DNA of 32,111 bases from contig JAODMH010000208.1 of the NCBI GenBank assembly GCA_025465035.1, positions 1 through 32,111 of the forward strand. Reading direction: 5' to 3'. Below, in pieces: positions 15,740 to 23,807 of this stretch; within the stretch, counting starts at the first letter, position 1; each line of letters opens with the position of its first letter. A program made the translations under genes and the position numbers. The notes below the pieces were generated by a model. That model was not told where the DNA came from. It searched no databases and saw only the letters and a list, made by a program, of their open reading frames with translations. This DNA comes from Microbacteriaceae bacterium. GTDB taxonomy: Bacteria; Actinomycetota; Actinomycetes; Actinomycetales; Microbacteriaceae.

Positions 15740-16487
15740 GGCCCCATTTGAGATCGACACGTTCGGCGATGTCCCCGAAAGCAGCACCGACACCCCGATC
15801 GTCCTCGGCATCCTCGGCGCCGGCAAAGTCGGCACGGTGCTCGCCCGCCTCGCCCTCAATGCGGGATTCCGCGTGCTCATCTCCGGCTCAGGCGACCCCT
15901 CAAAGATCGCCCTCACCGTAGAGGTTCTCGCGCCGGGAGCGACCGCGACGACCGCCGTCGAAGCCGCCAGCGAAGCGGACATCGTGGTACTGGCGCTGCC
16001 ACTCGGGAAGTACCAAGCCATCCCAACGGAGGCGTTGAAGGGCAAACTCGTCATCGACGCGATGAACTATTGGTGGGAGATCGACGGGATCCGGGGCGAC
16101 CTCACGGATCTTCGAACGTCGTCCAGTGAGATCGTCCAGTCGCACCTTTCGGCGTCCCGCGTGGTGAAGGCGTTCAATCACATGGGATATCACGACCTGG
16201 ATGAGGGAGCGCGACCCGCCGGTAGCCCGGACCGCAAGGCCATAGCAATAGTCGGCAACCGGGCGGACGACCTTGCGATCGTCTCATCCATCGTCGACGC
16301 CTTCGGCTTCGACCCAGTCAAGGCGGGCGCGCTCCGCGATGGCATTCGCCTTGAGCCAGGCAGTGAACTTTTTGGAGCCAATCTCGACGCGAACGAGGTG
16401 CGCGCCACGCTTGAGCACTTCCCAGAATCTGAGCGCGGCCGCATGGTCGCCGAAGCGCGCGCTACCGACGTCGAGGTCAACGCCTAG
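15732..16487 (+). CDS. NADP-dependent oxidoreductase of the F420-dinucleotide reductase (Fno-like) family
   Basis: A 251-residue Rossmann-fold protein. The dinucleotide-binding loop is [14 protein letters not shown] (about 24-37), followed by ISGSGDPSK at the NADP phosphate position, and [15 protein letters not shown] and [12 protein letters not shown], segments typical of F420-dependent NADP reductase-like proteins. It overlaps the luciferase-like gene by 8 bases and is probably cotranscribed. The first 15 residues ([15 protein letters not shown]) are not part of the Rossmann domain and resemble the N terminus of the adjacent monooxygenase. The family is clear; whether the true cofactor is F420 or flavin is open. 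Confidence 0.87.
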   Translation: MREAPFEIDTFGDVPESSTDTPIVLGILGAGKVGTVLARLALNAGFRVLISGSGDPSKIALTVEVLAPGATATTAVEAASEADIVVLALPLGKYQAIPTEALKGKLVIDAMNYWWEIDGIRGDLTDLRTSSSEIVQSHLSASRVVKAFNHMGYHDLDEGARPAGSPDRKAIAIVGNRADDLAIVSSIVDAFGFDPVKAGALRDGIRLEPGSELFGANLDANEVRATLEHFPESERGRMVAEARATDVEVNA

Positions 16488-16520
16488 GACGTCGCAAGGA
16501 ATTTCACCGAAACCTTCCGA

Positions 16521-16868
16521 TTAGTCCTTGTCGATGCGCTCGAGCAGATCCTTCGTCGCCTTCGTGATGTCGTCGTGGTCATTCTGCGCCGCCCGACTCT
16601 CCAGCGAGATCACCGCACAGCGATGCACCCTGCTGAAGTCCCCGAAGGGAAAGCTGTAGCGTCCCTTGGTCTCGTCGGACTTGTCGGCATCCACGCCGAG
16701 GAACCATTCCGAATAGTCTCCAAAACCGTGCTTCTCGAGGTAGTCGTTCTGCTGGTCGGTGCTCGGAGCGTGTTCGCTCCAATCGTCGCGTTCGTCGCGC
16801 ACCACCTTGGATTCCCGGATCAGCGACTTCGCATGTTCGAAAGCCTTGGTGTTGAGTTTGACTGCCAT
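16521..16868 (-). CDS. Conserved small soluble protein of unknown function
   Basis: A 115-residue, highly charged protein without membrane segment or signal. The ATG at 16868 (MAVKLNTKAFEHAKSLI) has a GGAGG site five bases upstream, better than the track start at 16880. Recognisable conserved-looking segments are VVRDERDDWSEHAPS, GDYSEWFLGVD, RYSFPFGDFSRVHRCAVISLESRAAQ and a final helix ITKATKDLLERI. From memory this pattern belongs to a widespread uncharacterised family; I cannot give a function. It converges on the reductase gene with 33 bases between stops, and is divergent from the MmcQ gene. Confidence 0.8.
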   Translation of the reverse strand: MAVKLNTKAFEHAKSLIRESKVVRDERDDWSEHAPSTDQQNDYLEKHGFGDYSEWFLGVDADKSDETKGRYSFPFGDFSRVHRCAVISLESRAAQNDHDDITKATKDLLERIDKD

Positions 16869-16977
16869 GCCGTCCTCCATTGATCAGTGGATGCTTCGGA
16901 CCTCCGAGACGGTACCCGCGCTCCGCAGGCCTGTCCATCCATAGGTCGAGGCCGACCGTCGGCGCTACTCTTGCGGC

Positions 16978-17355
16978 ATGGAGCATCCGCTGGTCATCGA
17001 TCCGGCAGACCCGTTCGTCGAGCGGGTACGCGAAATCTGCATGGCCTTCCCCGAGGTCGCCGAGGTCGTGGCCTGGGGCCGCCCGACCTTCCGGGCAGGC
17101 AAGAAGATCTTCGTGGTGATGTCGTCGAGCATGGACCGCCCGTACTCGATCGTCGTCAAACCGGGGGAGGATGAACGGCTCGCGTACCTGCAAGACGAGC
17201 GCTTCTTCAGCCCGCCGTACTGGGGCTCGGCTGGCTGGTTGGCCATCGACATCGATGACCCGCAGACCGACTGGACCGAGCTGAGTGAACTCATCGACAC
17301 CTCGTATCGGCAGGTCGCCCTGCAACGCCAACTGAAGGCGCTCGATTCGCAGTGA
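16978..17355 (+). CDS. MmcQ/YjbR family protein
   Basis: A 125-residue protein of the CyaY-like-fold MmcQ/YjbR family. Features are the N-terminal helix FVERVREICMAFPEVAEVVAWGRPTFRAGKKIFVVM, the SIVVKPGEDERLAYLQDERFFSPPYWGSAGWLAIDI core and the C-terminal helix WTELSELIDTSYRQVALQ. The length fits the family (110-125). Members have been proposed to bind DNA, but their role is unclear. The gene is preceded by a GGCATG start context without a strong ribosome site, and is followed 46 bases later by tRNA-Arg. Confidence 0.9.
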   Translation: MEHPLVIDPADPFVERVREICMAFPEVAEVVAWGRPTFRAGKKIFVVMSSSMDRPYSIVVKPGEDERLAYLQDERFFSPPYWGSAGWLAIDIDDPQTDWTELSELIDTSYRQVALQRQLKALDSQ

Positions 17356-17374
17356 GCTGAGTCGCTGGTATAGT
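17346..17374 (+). promoter_or_regulatory. Promoter for tRNA-Arg
   Basis: TTCGCA (17346-17351), 17 bases, then TATAGT (17369-17374) with an upstream TGG extended -10. The predicted start lies about 20 bases before the tRNA. The -35 box overlaps the last codons of the MmcQ gene. Confidence 0.55.
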
Positions 17375-17401
17375 CGTCAGGTTGGGTTTTACCCGATGAA
17401 T

Positions 17402-17474
17402 GCGCCCGTAGCTCAGCGGATAGAGCAATTGACTACGGATCAATAGGCCGGGGGTTCAAATCCCTCCGGGCGCA
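17402..17474 (+). tRNA. tRNA-Arg (anticodon ACG)
   Basis: Acceptor arms GCGCCCG and CGGGCGC pair perfectly with discriminator A. The D arm is GCTC-AGCGGATA-GAGC. The anticodon stem ATTGA/TCAAT encloses CTACGGA, giving anticodon ACG (read as ICG). The T arm is CCGGGGGTTCAAATCCCTCCGG. CCA is not encoded. Confidence 0.95.
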
Positions 17475-18074
17475 CAGTAAACGTAAGGGAACAGTTCCGA
17501 AACGTACCGCGGCTGTAGCCATTTCACCAGCCATTGCTTCCAGACGGGACTGTCGAGGGAAACTCGTAAGCGCTACAGTCAGCCCATGACCATCATGCGA
17601 CCGATCATCATCTCGCTGTTCTCGGGCTGCTCCTGACTGGATGTTGGTGATAGGAGAACCACCCTCACGTTGAATGGGGCCGGGAACGTCGACTTAGGGC
17701 TCTCGTTCGATCAAGAATCGTGCGTGTTCACGACGTTGAAAATTAGCGACGCTGTGACTCAAGAGATGGGCCGAGTGTAGTTGCGGCTATACGAAGAGCT
17801 GAAGGGCATGGACCGGGTTAGCGGGGAATCGACGAGGTCAAGAACGTCTGAAACAGAAAACCCACGATCCCTGTCGTAGGCCTCCGTCAGTTGCACAGTC
17901 GTGCACGAAACCCCCATCCACACAGACCCCGCATTTTCATTCCCGCGCCGGCTCGAGTGGATAACGCGGCCGACACTTCGGTCAGCAGTAGCTGATGCTG
18001 GCTGCGAAAATGATGTGTCGTCGTGTCTTCGTCCATCAGTCTTTTGCAAGGCCCGCGCTAGCGCGGTTTCGTCC
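17475..18074. other. Non-coding or decayed stretch after tRNA-Arg
   Basis: About 600 bases without an intact gene and visibly lower in GC than the flanks. ORFs 17759-18340 (minus) and 17901-18686 (plus) run into the antisense of the VOC gene and have no recognisable domain. One reading frame (17586 onward) carries a methyltransferase-like start interrupted by stops; see the pseudogene entry. I see no att-site duplication of the tRNA 3' end within the window. Confidence 0.6.
17586..17780 (+). pseudogene. Possible decayed N terminus of a cytosine-C5 DNA methyltransferase
   Basis: The frame reads MTIMRPIIISLFSGCS, stop, LDVGD..., and later GNVDLGLSFDQESC before a second stop at 17778-17780. RPIIISLFSG(C/A)GGLDLG is the usual motif I (SAM-binding) at the start of many C5 methyltransferases. 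The TGA sits where a glycine (GGA) is expected, one substitution away. No later motifs (PCQ, ENV, target recognition) are visible, so at best only a damaged 5' fragment remains. It lies 112 bases after a tRNA gene, a frequent site for mobile restriction-modification DNA. The alternative is coincidence in a short peptide. Confidence 0.4.
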
Positions 18075-18593
18075 TCAACGGTGCTGCCTTCGTCGGTTAT
18101 TCGCGGAAGGCGTAGGTCCTTGCCGTCCTCTCGTGTATTCCAGCAGGGTCTGGATCGAGGCGTCCGCGAGCTCCAGCACCGTGCCGTCCGGGTCCGTACA
18201 GAAGCAGAGCATCGACGCCCCCCACTCGGTGAGCGGCACGACGGTCGCGCCGCCCGCGCGCTCGACGCGATCGAGGGCCGCGGCCACGTCATCCACCTCC
18301 AGCCCGATGTGAAGGATGTTGAGCATTTGACCGGGCACACGGCCGGTGGGCGCGACCGGGTTCGTGAACTCGACCAGCTCCATGACGCCTCGATCGAACC
18401 CGATCTGCCGCATCCTGAACTCAGCGCCCTCCGGGCCGCCCATCATTCCGTGGGCGAGCGCGCCGTCGACGACGAACGGCTCGGTGAGTACGGTTGCGCC
18501 GAGCGACGCACGATAGAACTCCGTCGCCCGATCGAGGTTCGCGACCCGAATGGCCACGTGGTCGTTGATGTAGGTGAACCGTCTGCCACTCAT
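18075..18593 (-). CDS. VOC-family (glyoxalase/bleomycin-resistance fold) metalloprotein
   Basis: A 172-residue protein with paired beta-alpha-beta-beta-beta modules. Module 1 starts YINDHVAIRVANLDRATEFYRASLGATV, with a putative metal ligand in NDHVAI. Module 2 contains LNILHIGLEVDDVAAALDRVERAGG and ends CFCTDPDGTVLELAD, with H and E ligand positions kept. Members include dioxygenases, epimerases and glyoxalases. The track start at 18632 overlaps a good -10 box (TACTAT) on the minus strand, so I chose the ATG at 18593 (MSGRRFTYINDH), though no clear ribosome site precedes it. It is divergent from the thiolase and shares an operator with it, placing it in the catabolic regulon. Confidence 0.85.
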   Translation of the reverse strand: MSGRRFTYINDHVAIRVANLDRATEFYRASLGATVLTEPFVVDGALAHGMMGGPEGAEFRMRQIGFDRGVMELVEFTNPVAPTGRVPGQMLNILHIGLEVDDVAAALDRVERAGGATVVPLTEWGASMLCFCTDPDGTVLELADASIQTLLEYTRGRQGPTPSANNRRRQHR

Positions 18594-18637
18594 TACGCAC
18601 GCGCCCGTCGATCGATAGTAGGTTTGAGGCATAGTAA

Positions 18638-18655
18638 ACCAAACGATCGGTTTGT
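18638..18655. promoter_or_regulatory. Cluster operator, copy A (between VOC and thiolase genes)
   Basis: ACCAAACGATCGGTTTGT, an imperfect 18-bp palindrome matching the three other copies. On the minus strand it sits between TTCAAC (18659-18654) and TACTAT (18636-18631), spaced 17, so binding should block the VOC promoter. It also lies 20 bases before the thiolase ATG. Confidence 0.75.
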
Positions 18656-18675
18656 TGAAGGGCGGATGTCGACCA

Positions 18676-19845
18676 ATGGGCAGTAGCTGGGTCTATGACG
18701 GGGTGAGGACGCCCTTCGGGCGATACGGCAAGGGTCTCGCGGCCACCAGGCCGGATGATCTCGCAGCGTTCGCGGTGCACGAGCTGCTTGACCGCAACGA
18801 CGGGCTCGCCGGCCTCGTAGAAGAGGTCGTGCTCGGGGATGCCAACGGGGCGGGCGAAGACAATCGCAACGTGGCGCGAATGGCCGCGCTGCTCGCGGGC
18901 CTGCCGACCACGGTGACGGGGGTCACGGTGAACAGGCTCTGCGGGTCGGGGCTCGAGGCCGCCATCCAGGCCAGCCGGATGATCGAGACCGGCGACGCCG
19001 AGGTGGTGATCGCCGGCGGTGTCGAGTCGATGAGCCGGGCGCCGTGGATCCTGCCTAAGACCGAGCAGGCGTACCCGGCGGCCAACCAGACACTCCACTC
19101 GTCGACTCTGGGGTGGCGCATGGTGAACCCCCTGATGGACGATCGCTGGACGGTGCCGCTGGGCCAGACCGCCGAGAATCTCGCACTGCGATTCGACATC
19201 AGCCGCGAGGAGCAGGACGAATTCGCGGTGCGCAGCCACCTCAACGCCGCACGCGCGCAGCAGGCCGGTGTGTTCGACGGTGAGATCGCGCAGGTGCCGG
19301 GCACGACGCTCGTCGCCGACGAGGGGATCCGGCCCGACTCCAGCCTCGCGAGCCTCGCTGCGCTCAAGCCGGCATTCCGCACCGACGGAACCGTGACGGC
19401 GGGCAACTCGTCGCCGCTCAACGACGGGGCGGCAGCCATTCTCATCGCTGGCGAGGTGGCCGATCTCGGCCGCGAGCCCCTCGCGCGGATCGTCTCACGC
19501 GGCGCCGCCGGCAACGATCCCGACATCTTCGGAATCGCCCCCGTGGAAGCTGCGAATCGCGCTCTCGCCCGGGCAGGCAAGACCTGGGACGACGTCGACG
19601 TGGTCGAGCTCAACGAGGCCTTCGCCGCGCAATCCCTCGCGTGCCTGCGGCTCTGGCCAGACCTCGATCCTGCGAAGGTCAACGTCGACGGCGGTGCGCT
19701 GGCGATCGGGCATCCGCTCGGGGCGTCGGGCGCCCGCATCCTGCTGCACCTGGCCCGCGTGCTCGAACGCCGCGGTGGCGGGATCGGAGTAGCCGCGATC
19801 TGCATCGGCGTGGGCCAGGGGCTCGCCGTGGTGCTCGAGCGTTAG
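18676..19845 (+). CDS. Thiolase (acetyl-CoA acyltransferase), 3-oxoadipyl-CoA-thiolase-like
   Basis: Cleaves a 3-oxoacyl-CoA with CoA to acetyl-CoA and a shortened acyl-CoA. The 389 residues carry the active sites NRLCGSGLEA (nucleophile C89), GHPLGASGAR (H346) and CIGVGQG (C376). The stretch GDANGAGEDNRNVARMAALLAGLP resembles, from memory, PcaF/PaaJ 3-oxoadipyl-CoA thiolases more than fatty-acid thiolases, hinting at a dicarboxylic substrate; this is inference. I chose the ATG at 18676 over a TTG inside the operator. It heads the plus-strand cluster, 71 bases before the hydratase/dehydrogenase gene, which has its own operator. Confidence 0.9.
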   Translation: MGSSWVYDGVRTPFGRYGKGLAATRPDDLAAFAVHELLDRNDGLAGLVEEVVLGDANGAGEDNRNVARMAALLAGLPTTVTGVTVNRLCGSGLEAAIQASRMIETGDAEVVIAGGVESMSRAPWILPKTEQAYPAANQTLHSSTLGWRMVNPLMDDRWTVPLGQTAENLALRFDISREEQDEFAVRSHLNAARAQQAGVFDGEIAQVPGTTLVADEGIRPDSSLASLAALKPAFRTDGTVTAGNSSPLNDGAAAILIAGEVADLGREPLARIVSRGAAGNDPDIFGIAPVEAANRALARAGKTWDDVDVVELNEAFAAQSLACLRLWPDLDPAKVNVDGGALAIGHPLGASGARILLHLARVLERRGGGIGVAAICIGVGQGLAVVLER

Positions 19846-19853
19846 TCCCTTGT

Positions 19854-19871
19854 AACAACCGACTGGTTGTT
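19854..19871. promoter_or_regulatory. Cluster operator, copy B, with promoter for the hydratase/dehydrogenase gene
   Basis: AACAACCGACTGGTTGTT, nearly a full palindrome. It is followed directly by TGGTAATGT, an extended -10 (TAATGT at 19875-19880), and TTGTAA at 19850-19855 could be the -35. The operator therefore fills the promoter spacer, 45 bases before the start codon at 19917. Confidence 0.8.
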
Positions 19872-19916
19872 TGGTAATGTGGTCGGAATGCGTCGGTCGA
19901 ACAATGGAGTTTTCGG

Positions 19917-21959
19917 ATGAGTGTCGTATCCACCCGTGATGAAGGCGACGTCGTCGTCGTCGTGATCGACAATCCGCCGGTGAACATGGGCAATGCCGTG
20001 CTTCGTCGCGCTCTGCTCGACTGCTTCGAAGAGCTGCAGGGTCGAACGGACATCGTCGGCGTCGTGATCTCGAGCGCGTTGGACCACTTCTATTCGGGCT
20101 CGGACATCAAGGAGTTCGACGGCGAGGTCTCGCTGCCGCTGCTCACCGAGGTAATCCGGCTCATCGACGGGCTCGACATCCCGGTGGTCGCGGCTCTCAA
20201 CGGTCTCACCCTCGGGGGCGGGCTCGAGGTGGCGCTGGGCTGCGACCTTCGCATCACCGAACCGAAGGCCAAGTTCGGGCTACCGGAGACCACACTCGGC
20301 ATGCTGCCCGGCGCGGGCGGCACCGTTCGCCTGCCGAGGCTGATCGGCGTGCCGAAGGCGATCGAGATGATCTCGACCGGCAAGCTCGTGTCGGCCCAGG
20401 ACGCGGTCGCGATCGGCCTGGTCGACGAGATCGTGGAGCGTGACGTGCTCGTCGCGACGGCGATCGACGCGGTGCGCCGGGCATCCAAACGCCGTGTGCG
20501 TCTCGAGATGCCGCCGGAGACCACGCAGCAGCAGGTCGACGACGCGGTCGAGACGGCCCGGCTGAAGGGCAGGGCCCGACCCAATGTGACGCGAGCCGTC
20601 GAGATCATCCAGGATGGCGTCTCGCTCGACAGCGACGAGGCTCTGCGGCGCGAGCGCGCAGCTTTCGATGAGCTCCGTGTGGGCACGGAAGCGCGAAACC
20701 TGCGCTACCTGTTCTTCGCCAAGCGCGCAGCCGCGAAGGCGCTCGGATCTTCGAAAAGCGCGGCCCGTGTGACGCGCGTAGGCATCGGTGGCGCGGGCAC
20801 GATGGGTTCGTCGATCGCCGCGGGCTTTCTGGGCTCCGGCGTGGCGGTGACCCTCTTCGACGTGAACGCCGAGGTGTTGGACCGCGCACGAGTGCAGCTC
20901 GAGGAGCGGGCGACCAGGGCGCGCAAGTGGGCCGAGCTGACGCTCACGTCGTCCATCGCCGACTTCGACGACGTCGACCTGGTCGTCGATGCCGTGTTCG
21001 AAGACCTGGAGGTGAAGTCCTCGTTCCTGAGAGATGCCGAGGCCGTCGTCGGCGAAGACGCGGTCTTCGCCACCAACACCTCGTACCTCGACATCGACGA
21101 GCTCGCCGGCGCTCTGCGTTCGGCGCCGCGTCTCGGCGGCCTGCACTTCTTCAATCCGGCCGAGCGCAACCCGCTGGTCGAGGTGGTGCGGGCGCGAGAA
21201 TCGTCAGACGTGACGATGGCCAGCCTCGCTGCCGTCTCGCGGACCCTCGGCAAGACCGCGATCGCGGCGAACGTGGGCGACGGCTTCGTCGCGAATCGGG
21301 TCTACGCCGACTACCGCGCCCAGAGCGAGATCCTGCTCGAAGACGGCGCGTCTCCCGAGGAGGTCGACGCCGCGATGACCCAACTCGGGCTCGCCATAGG
21401 ACCGTTCGCCGTGGGAGACATGTCGGGGCTCGACATCGCGTGGTCTCGCCGGCGTCGCCTGGCGCCAACCCGCGACCCGAAGCAGCGCTACGTCTCCATC
21501 GCCGACACCCTGTGCGAGGCGGGCCATCTGGGCAAGAAGGCCGGCGCGGGGTGGTACCTCTATCCCGATGGCGCATCGCGGGGCCAGCACGACCCCTTCG
21601 TCGAATCGACGATCGTCGAGGCGCGAGCCGACAAGGGGATCACTCCCCGTGCCATTTCGGCCGCCGAGATCCAGCAGCGCACGCTGTGCGCAATGGTCGT
21701 CGCCGCTGCGACTGTCGTCGCATCCGGGGTCGCCCACCAGGCGAGTGATATCGACGTGGCTCTCACCGAAGGATTCGCGTTTCCCAAGTGGCTCGGGGGC
21801 CCGCTGCGCTACGCGGCTTCGCAGGGCACCGACTGGCTGGTCGAGGGGTTGCGGGTCGTCTACGAGTCCGATCCGATCGGTTACGCCCTTGCGGAGTCGG
21901 CATCGCGGGGCGAGGTGCCGCCGCAGATCTCGGCGATTCTCGCGGACGTCTCACGATGA
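19917..21959 (+). CDS. Bifunctional enoyl-CoA hydratase / 3-hydroxyacyl-CoA dehydrogenase
   Basis: Performs two successive beta-oxidation steps, hydration of the 2-enoyl-CoA and NAD-dependent oxidation of the 3-hydroxyacyl-CoA. The 680 residues follow the multifunctional-enzyme layout. The N-terminal crotonase domain (about 1-190) keeps both catalytic glutamates, E104 in GGGLEVALGCD and E124 in LPETTLG. The linker (about 190-285) leads to a Rossmann domain with GIGGAGTMG (289-297). The dehydrogenase catalytic histidine is H410 in LHFFNPAERNPLVEV. Two C-terminal helical domains follow, with GDGFVANRVYADYR and EGFAFPKWLGGPLRYA. The ATG lies 45 bases after an operator. It provides the core chemistry between the ETF-linked dehydrogenation and the thiolases. 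Confidence 0.93.
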   Translation: MSVVSTRDEGDVVVVVIDNPPVNMGNAVLRRALLDCFEELQGRTDIVGVVISSALDHFYSGSDIKEFDGEVSLPLLTEVIRLIDGLDIPVVAALNGLTLGGGLEVALGCDLRITEPKAKFGLPETTLGMLPGAGGTVRLPRLIGVPKAIEMISTGKLVSAQDAVAIGLVDEIVERDVLVATAIDAVRRASKRRVRLEMPPETTQQQVDDAVETARLKGRARPNVTRAVEIIQDGVSLDSDEALRRERAAFDELRVGTEARNLRYLFFAKRAAAKALGSSKSAARVTRVGIGGAGTMGSSIAAGFLGSGVAVTLFDVNAEVLDRARVQLEERATRARKWAELTLTSSIADFDDVDLVVDAVFEDLEVKSSFLRDAEAVVGEDAVFATNTSYLDIDELAGALRSAPRLGGLHFFNPAERNPLVEVVRARESSDVTMASLAAVSRTLGKTAIAANVGDGFVANRVYADYRAQSEILLEDGASPEEVDAAMTQLGLAIGPFAVGDMSGLDIAWSRRRRLAPTRDPKQRYVSIADTLCEAGHLGKKAGAGWYLYPDGASRGQHDPFVESTIVEARADKGITPRAISAAEIQQRTLCAMVVAAATVVASGVAHQASDIDVALTEGFAFPKWLGGPLRYAASQGTDWLVEGLRVVYESDPIGYALAESASRGEVPPQISAILADVSR

Positions 21960-21967
21960 GCGAACGA

Positions 21968-21985
21968 ATCAAACGATTGGTTGAT
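21968..21985. promoter_or_regulatory. Cluster operator, copy C (upstream of etfB)
   Basis: ATCAAACGATTGGTTGAT, 8 bases after the stop of the preceding gene and 61 bases before the etfB ATG. TTGATT near its right end and TGCTGTACT about 18 bases later are possible -35 and extended -10 elements. This should drive the long etfB-to-MBL operon. Confidence 0.75.
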
Positions 21986-22046
21986 TTAGGGGCCACTTCC
22001 GTGCTGTACTGAACGTCATCCAGAGAACCAGAGCGAAAGATCGAGC

Positions 22047-22826
22047 ATGAAAATCGTTGTCCTGATCAAGGAAGTCCCCGACACCTGGGGCGAAAGGCGA
22101 CTCGACCCCGGCACCAGACGCGTCGACCGGGCCGGGTCGGATGGCGTGCTCGACGAGATCGGCGAACGAGCCGTCGAAGCCGCGCTCGCCTACAAAGACG
22201 GAGCCGCCGACACCGAGGTGGTCGTTGTCAGCATGGGCCCGAGCTCCACGAGCATCCTTCGCCGGGCGCTGGCGATGGGCGCGACGTCTGCGGTCCACAT
22301 CGTCGATGATCGTCTCGTCGGAGCCGATCTGGGGTGGACGGCCGCGGCGCTCGCTGGAGCGATCGAACGAACCGGTTTCGACCTCGTGATCGCCGGCGGA
22401 GAGTCCACCGACGGCCGCGGCGGCGTGATCCCCGCCATGGTCGCTGAGCACCTCGGGGTGCCGCTCGCCACGGGGCTCAGCACCCTGCAGATCTCGCCGG
22501 ACGGGATCCGCGGCGAACGCACCGCAGACGAAGAGACCCTGACCATCAGCGCGGCACTGCCAGCGGTCGTCTCGATCACCGAGCGAATGCCAGACGCGCG
22601 CTTTCCGTCGTTCAAGGGAACGATGGGGGCGAAGAAGAAGCCCCTCGAAGTGCTCTCGACCGCCGACCTCGGTCCGAAGGCCGCCCAGGTGATCGACACT
22701 GCGGCGCGATCCATAGTTGTCGAGGTCGTCGAGCGACCCGCCCGGGTCGCCGGCCCCAAAATCGTCGACGACGGCACGGCAGTGGCCCAGCTCGTCGATT
22801 TCCTCTCCTCCAAGCAACTGGTCTGA
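22047..22826 (+). CDS. etfB: Electron transfer flavoprotein, beta subunit
   Basis: The small subunit of the ETF heterodimer, which takes electrons from acyl-CoA dehydrogenases. Its 259 residues begin with the typical MKIVVLIKEVPDTW and contain ALAYKDGAADTEVVVVSMGPSSTSILRRALAMGA, DLVIAGGESTDGRGGVIPAMVAEHLGVPLATGLSTL and the AMP-binding region. The C-terminal recognition-loop area reads MPDARFPSFKGTMGAKKKPLEV. It starts the operon after operator C and lies 12 bases before etfA. No acyl-CoA dehydrogenase is in the window, so its electron donor must be encoded elsewhere. Confidence 0.95.
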   Translation: MKIVVLIKEVPDTWGERRLDPGTRRVDRAGSDGVLDEIGERAVEAALAYKDGAADTEVVVVSMGPSSTSILRRALAMGATSAVHIVDDRLVGADLGWTAAALAGAIERTGFDLVIAGGESTDGRGGVIPAMVAEHLGVPLATGLSTLQISPDGIRGERTADEETLTISAALPAVVSITERMPDARFPSFKGTMGAKKKPLEVLSTADLGPKAAQVIDTAARSIVVEVVERPARVAGPKIVDDGTAVAQLVDFLSSKQLV

Positions 22827-22838
22827 CAGGACACCCCA

Positions 22839-23807
22839 ATGTCGAACATCCTCACCTTCATCGAGTTGACCGCGGATGGCGCGCCCCGCTCGAGCGCGGC
22901 CGCCCTGCTGCAGCGCGCCTCCCAGCTCGGCACCCCGGTCGCCGTGATCGCCATCGGCCCCGCGCACCGGGACGCGGCCGTGACGGCCCTCGGTGCGCTC
23001 GGTGTCGAACAGGTCGCCGTGCTCGCGAGCGAGAGCGCCGACGGAGCGGTCGGGTCAGCGCAGACGGATGCCGTCGCGGCGGCTGTGGACGCCTTCAGTC
23101 CCACGGTGGTTCTGCTGCCGCACTCGGCCGAGGGCCGGGACGTGGCCGGCCGTGTCGCCGCCCGCCTCGGTGCCGGCATCGTCGTTGACGCCATCGACCT
23201 CAGGGCCGACGGCGACTCGGTGCACGTGACCACCAGTGCATTCGGCGGGGCATTTACCGTCGATTCCGTGGTCGAGGGCGGGCTGGCCGTCATCACGATG
23301 CGGCAGGCGGCCGCGGGCGAAGCCGCCGCGGCGGTGCAGGCGACGGTGACAGAGCTCGGCTCGCAGCAGTCCACCCCGGCTGCGGTGGTCGAGGCCCGTA
23401 CCGGCGGCGCGGCGGCATCCGGTCGACCCGATCTGCGGAGCGCCTCCGTCGTCGTCTCCGGCGGCCGTGGCGTCGGATCGAAAGAGAACTTCGCGCTCGT
23501 CGAGCAGCTGGCAGACGTGCTGCGCGGGGCGGTCGGTGCATCCCGGGTCGCGGTCGACTCGGGGTATGCGGCGCAGGCACTGCAGGTCGGCCAGACCGGT
23601 CGCACGGTATCGCCCGACCTCTATATCGCGCTCGGAATCTCCGGTGCCATCCAACACCGCGCGGGCATGCAGACGGCGAAGACCATCGTCGCTATCAACA
23701 CCGACGCAGACGCCCCCATCTTCGACATCGCCGATTTCGGCGTGGTCGGCGACCTGTTCTCCGTGGTGCCGCAGCTGATCCCCGCCATCGAGGCGCGAAC
23801 GAGATGA
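22839..23807 (+). CDS. etfA: Electron transfer flavoprotein, alpha subunit
   Basis: The FAD-carrying ETF subunit, 322 residues. The C-terminal FAD domain is clear: [33 protein letters not shown], then [36 protein letters not shown] (the ETF-alpha signature) and [30 protein letters not shown]. It is adjacent to etfB, and its stop overlaps the start of the membrane cytochrome-like gene (ATGA at 23804-23807), so production of the three is coupled. This suggests the ETF hands its electrons to that membrane protein or its partner. Confidence 0.95.
   Translation: MSNILTFIELTADGAPRSSAAALLQRASQLGTPVAVIAIGPAHRDAAVTALGALGVEQVAVLASESADGAVGSAQTDAVAAAVDAFSPTVVLLPHSAEGRDVAGRVAARLGAGIVVDAIDLRADGDSVHVTTSAFGGAFTVDSVVEGGLAVITMRQAAAGEAAAAVQATVTELGSQQSTPAAVVEARTGGAAASGRPDLRSASVVVSGGRGVGSKENFALVEQLADVLRGAVGASRVAVDSGYAAQALQVGQTGRTVSPDLYIALGISGAIQHRAGMQTAKTIVAINTDADAPIFDIADFGVVGDLFSVVPQLIPAIEARTR

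Noticed and set aside
17759-18340. 193-residue minus-strand ORF after tRNA-Arg
   Set aside because: Its N-terminal part is a shifted-frame copy of the VOC gene, and the remainder has no recognisable domain or ribosome site.
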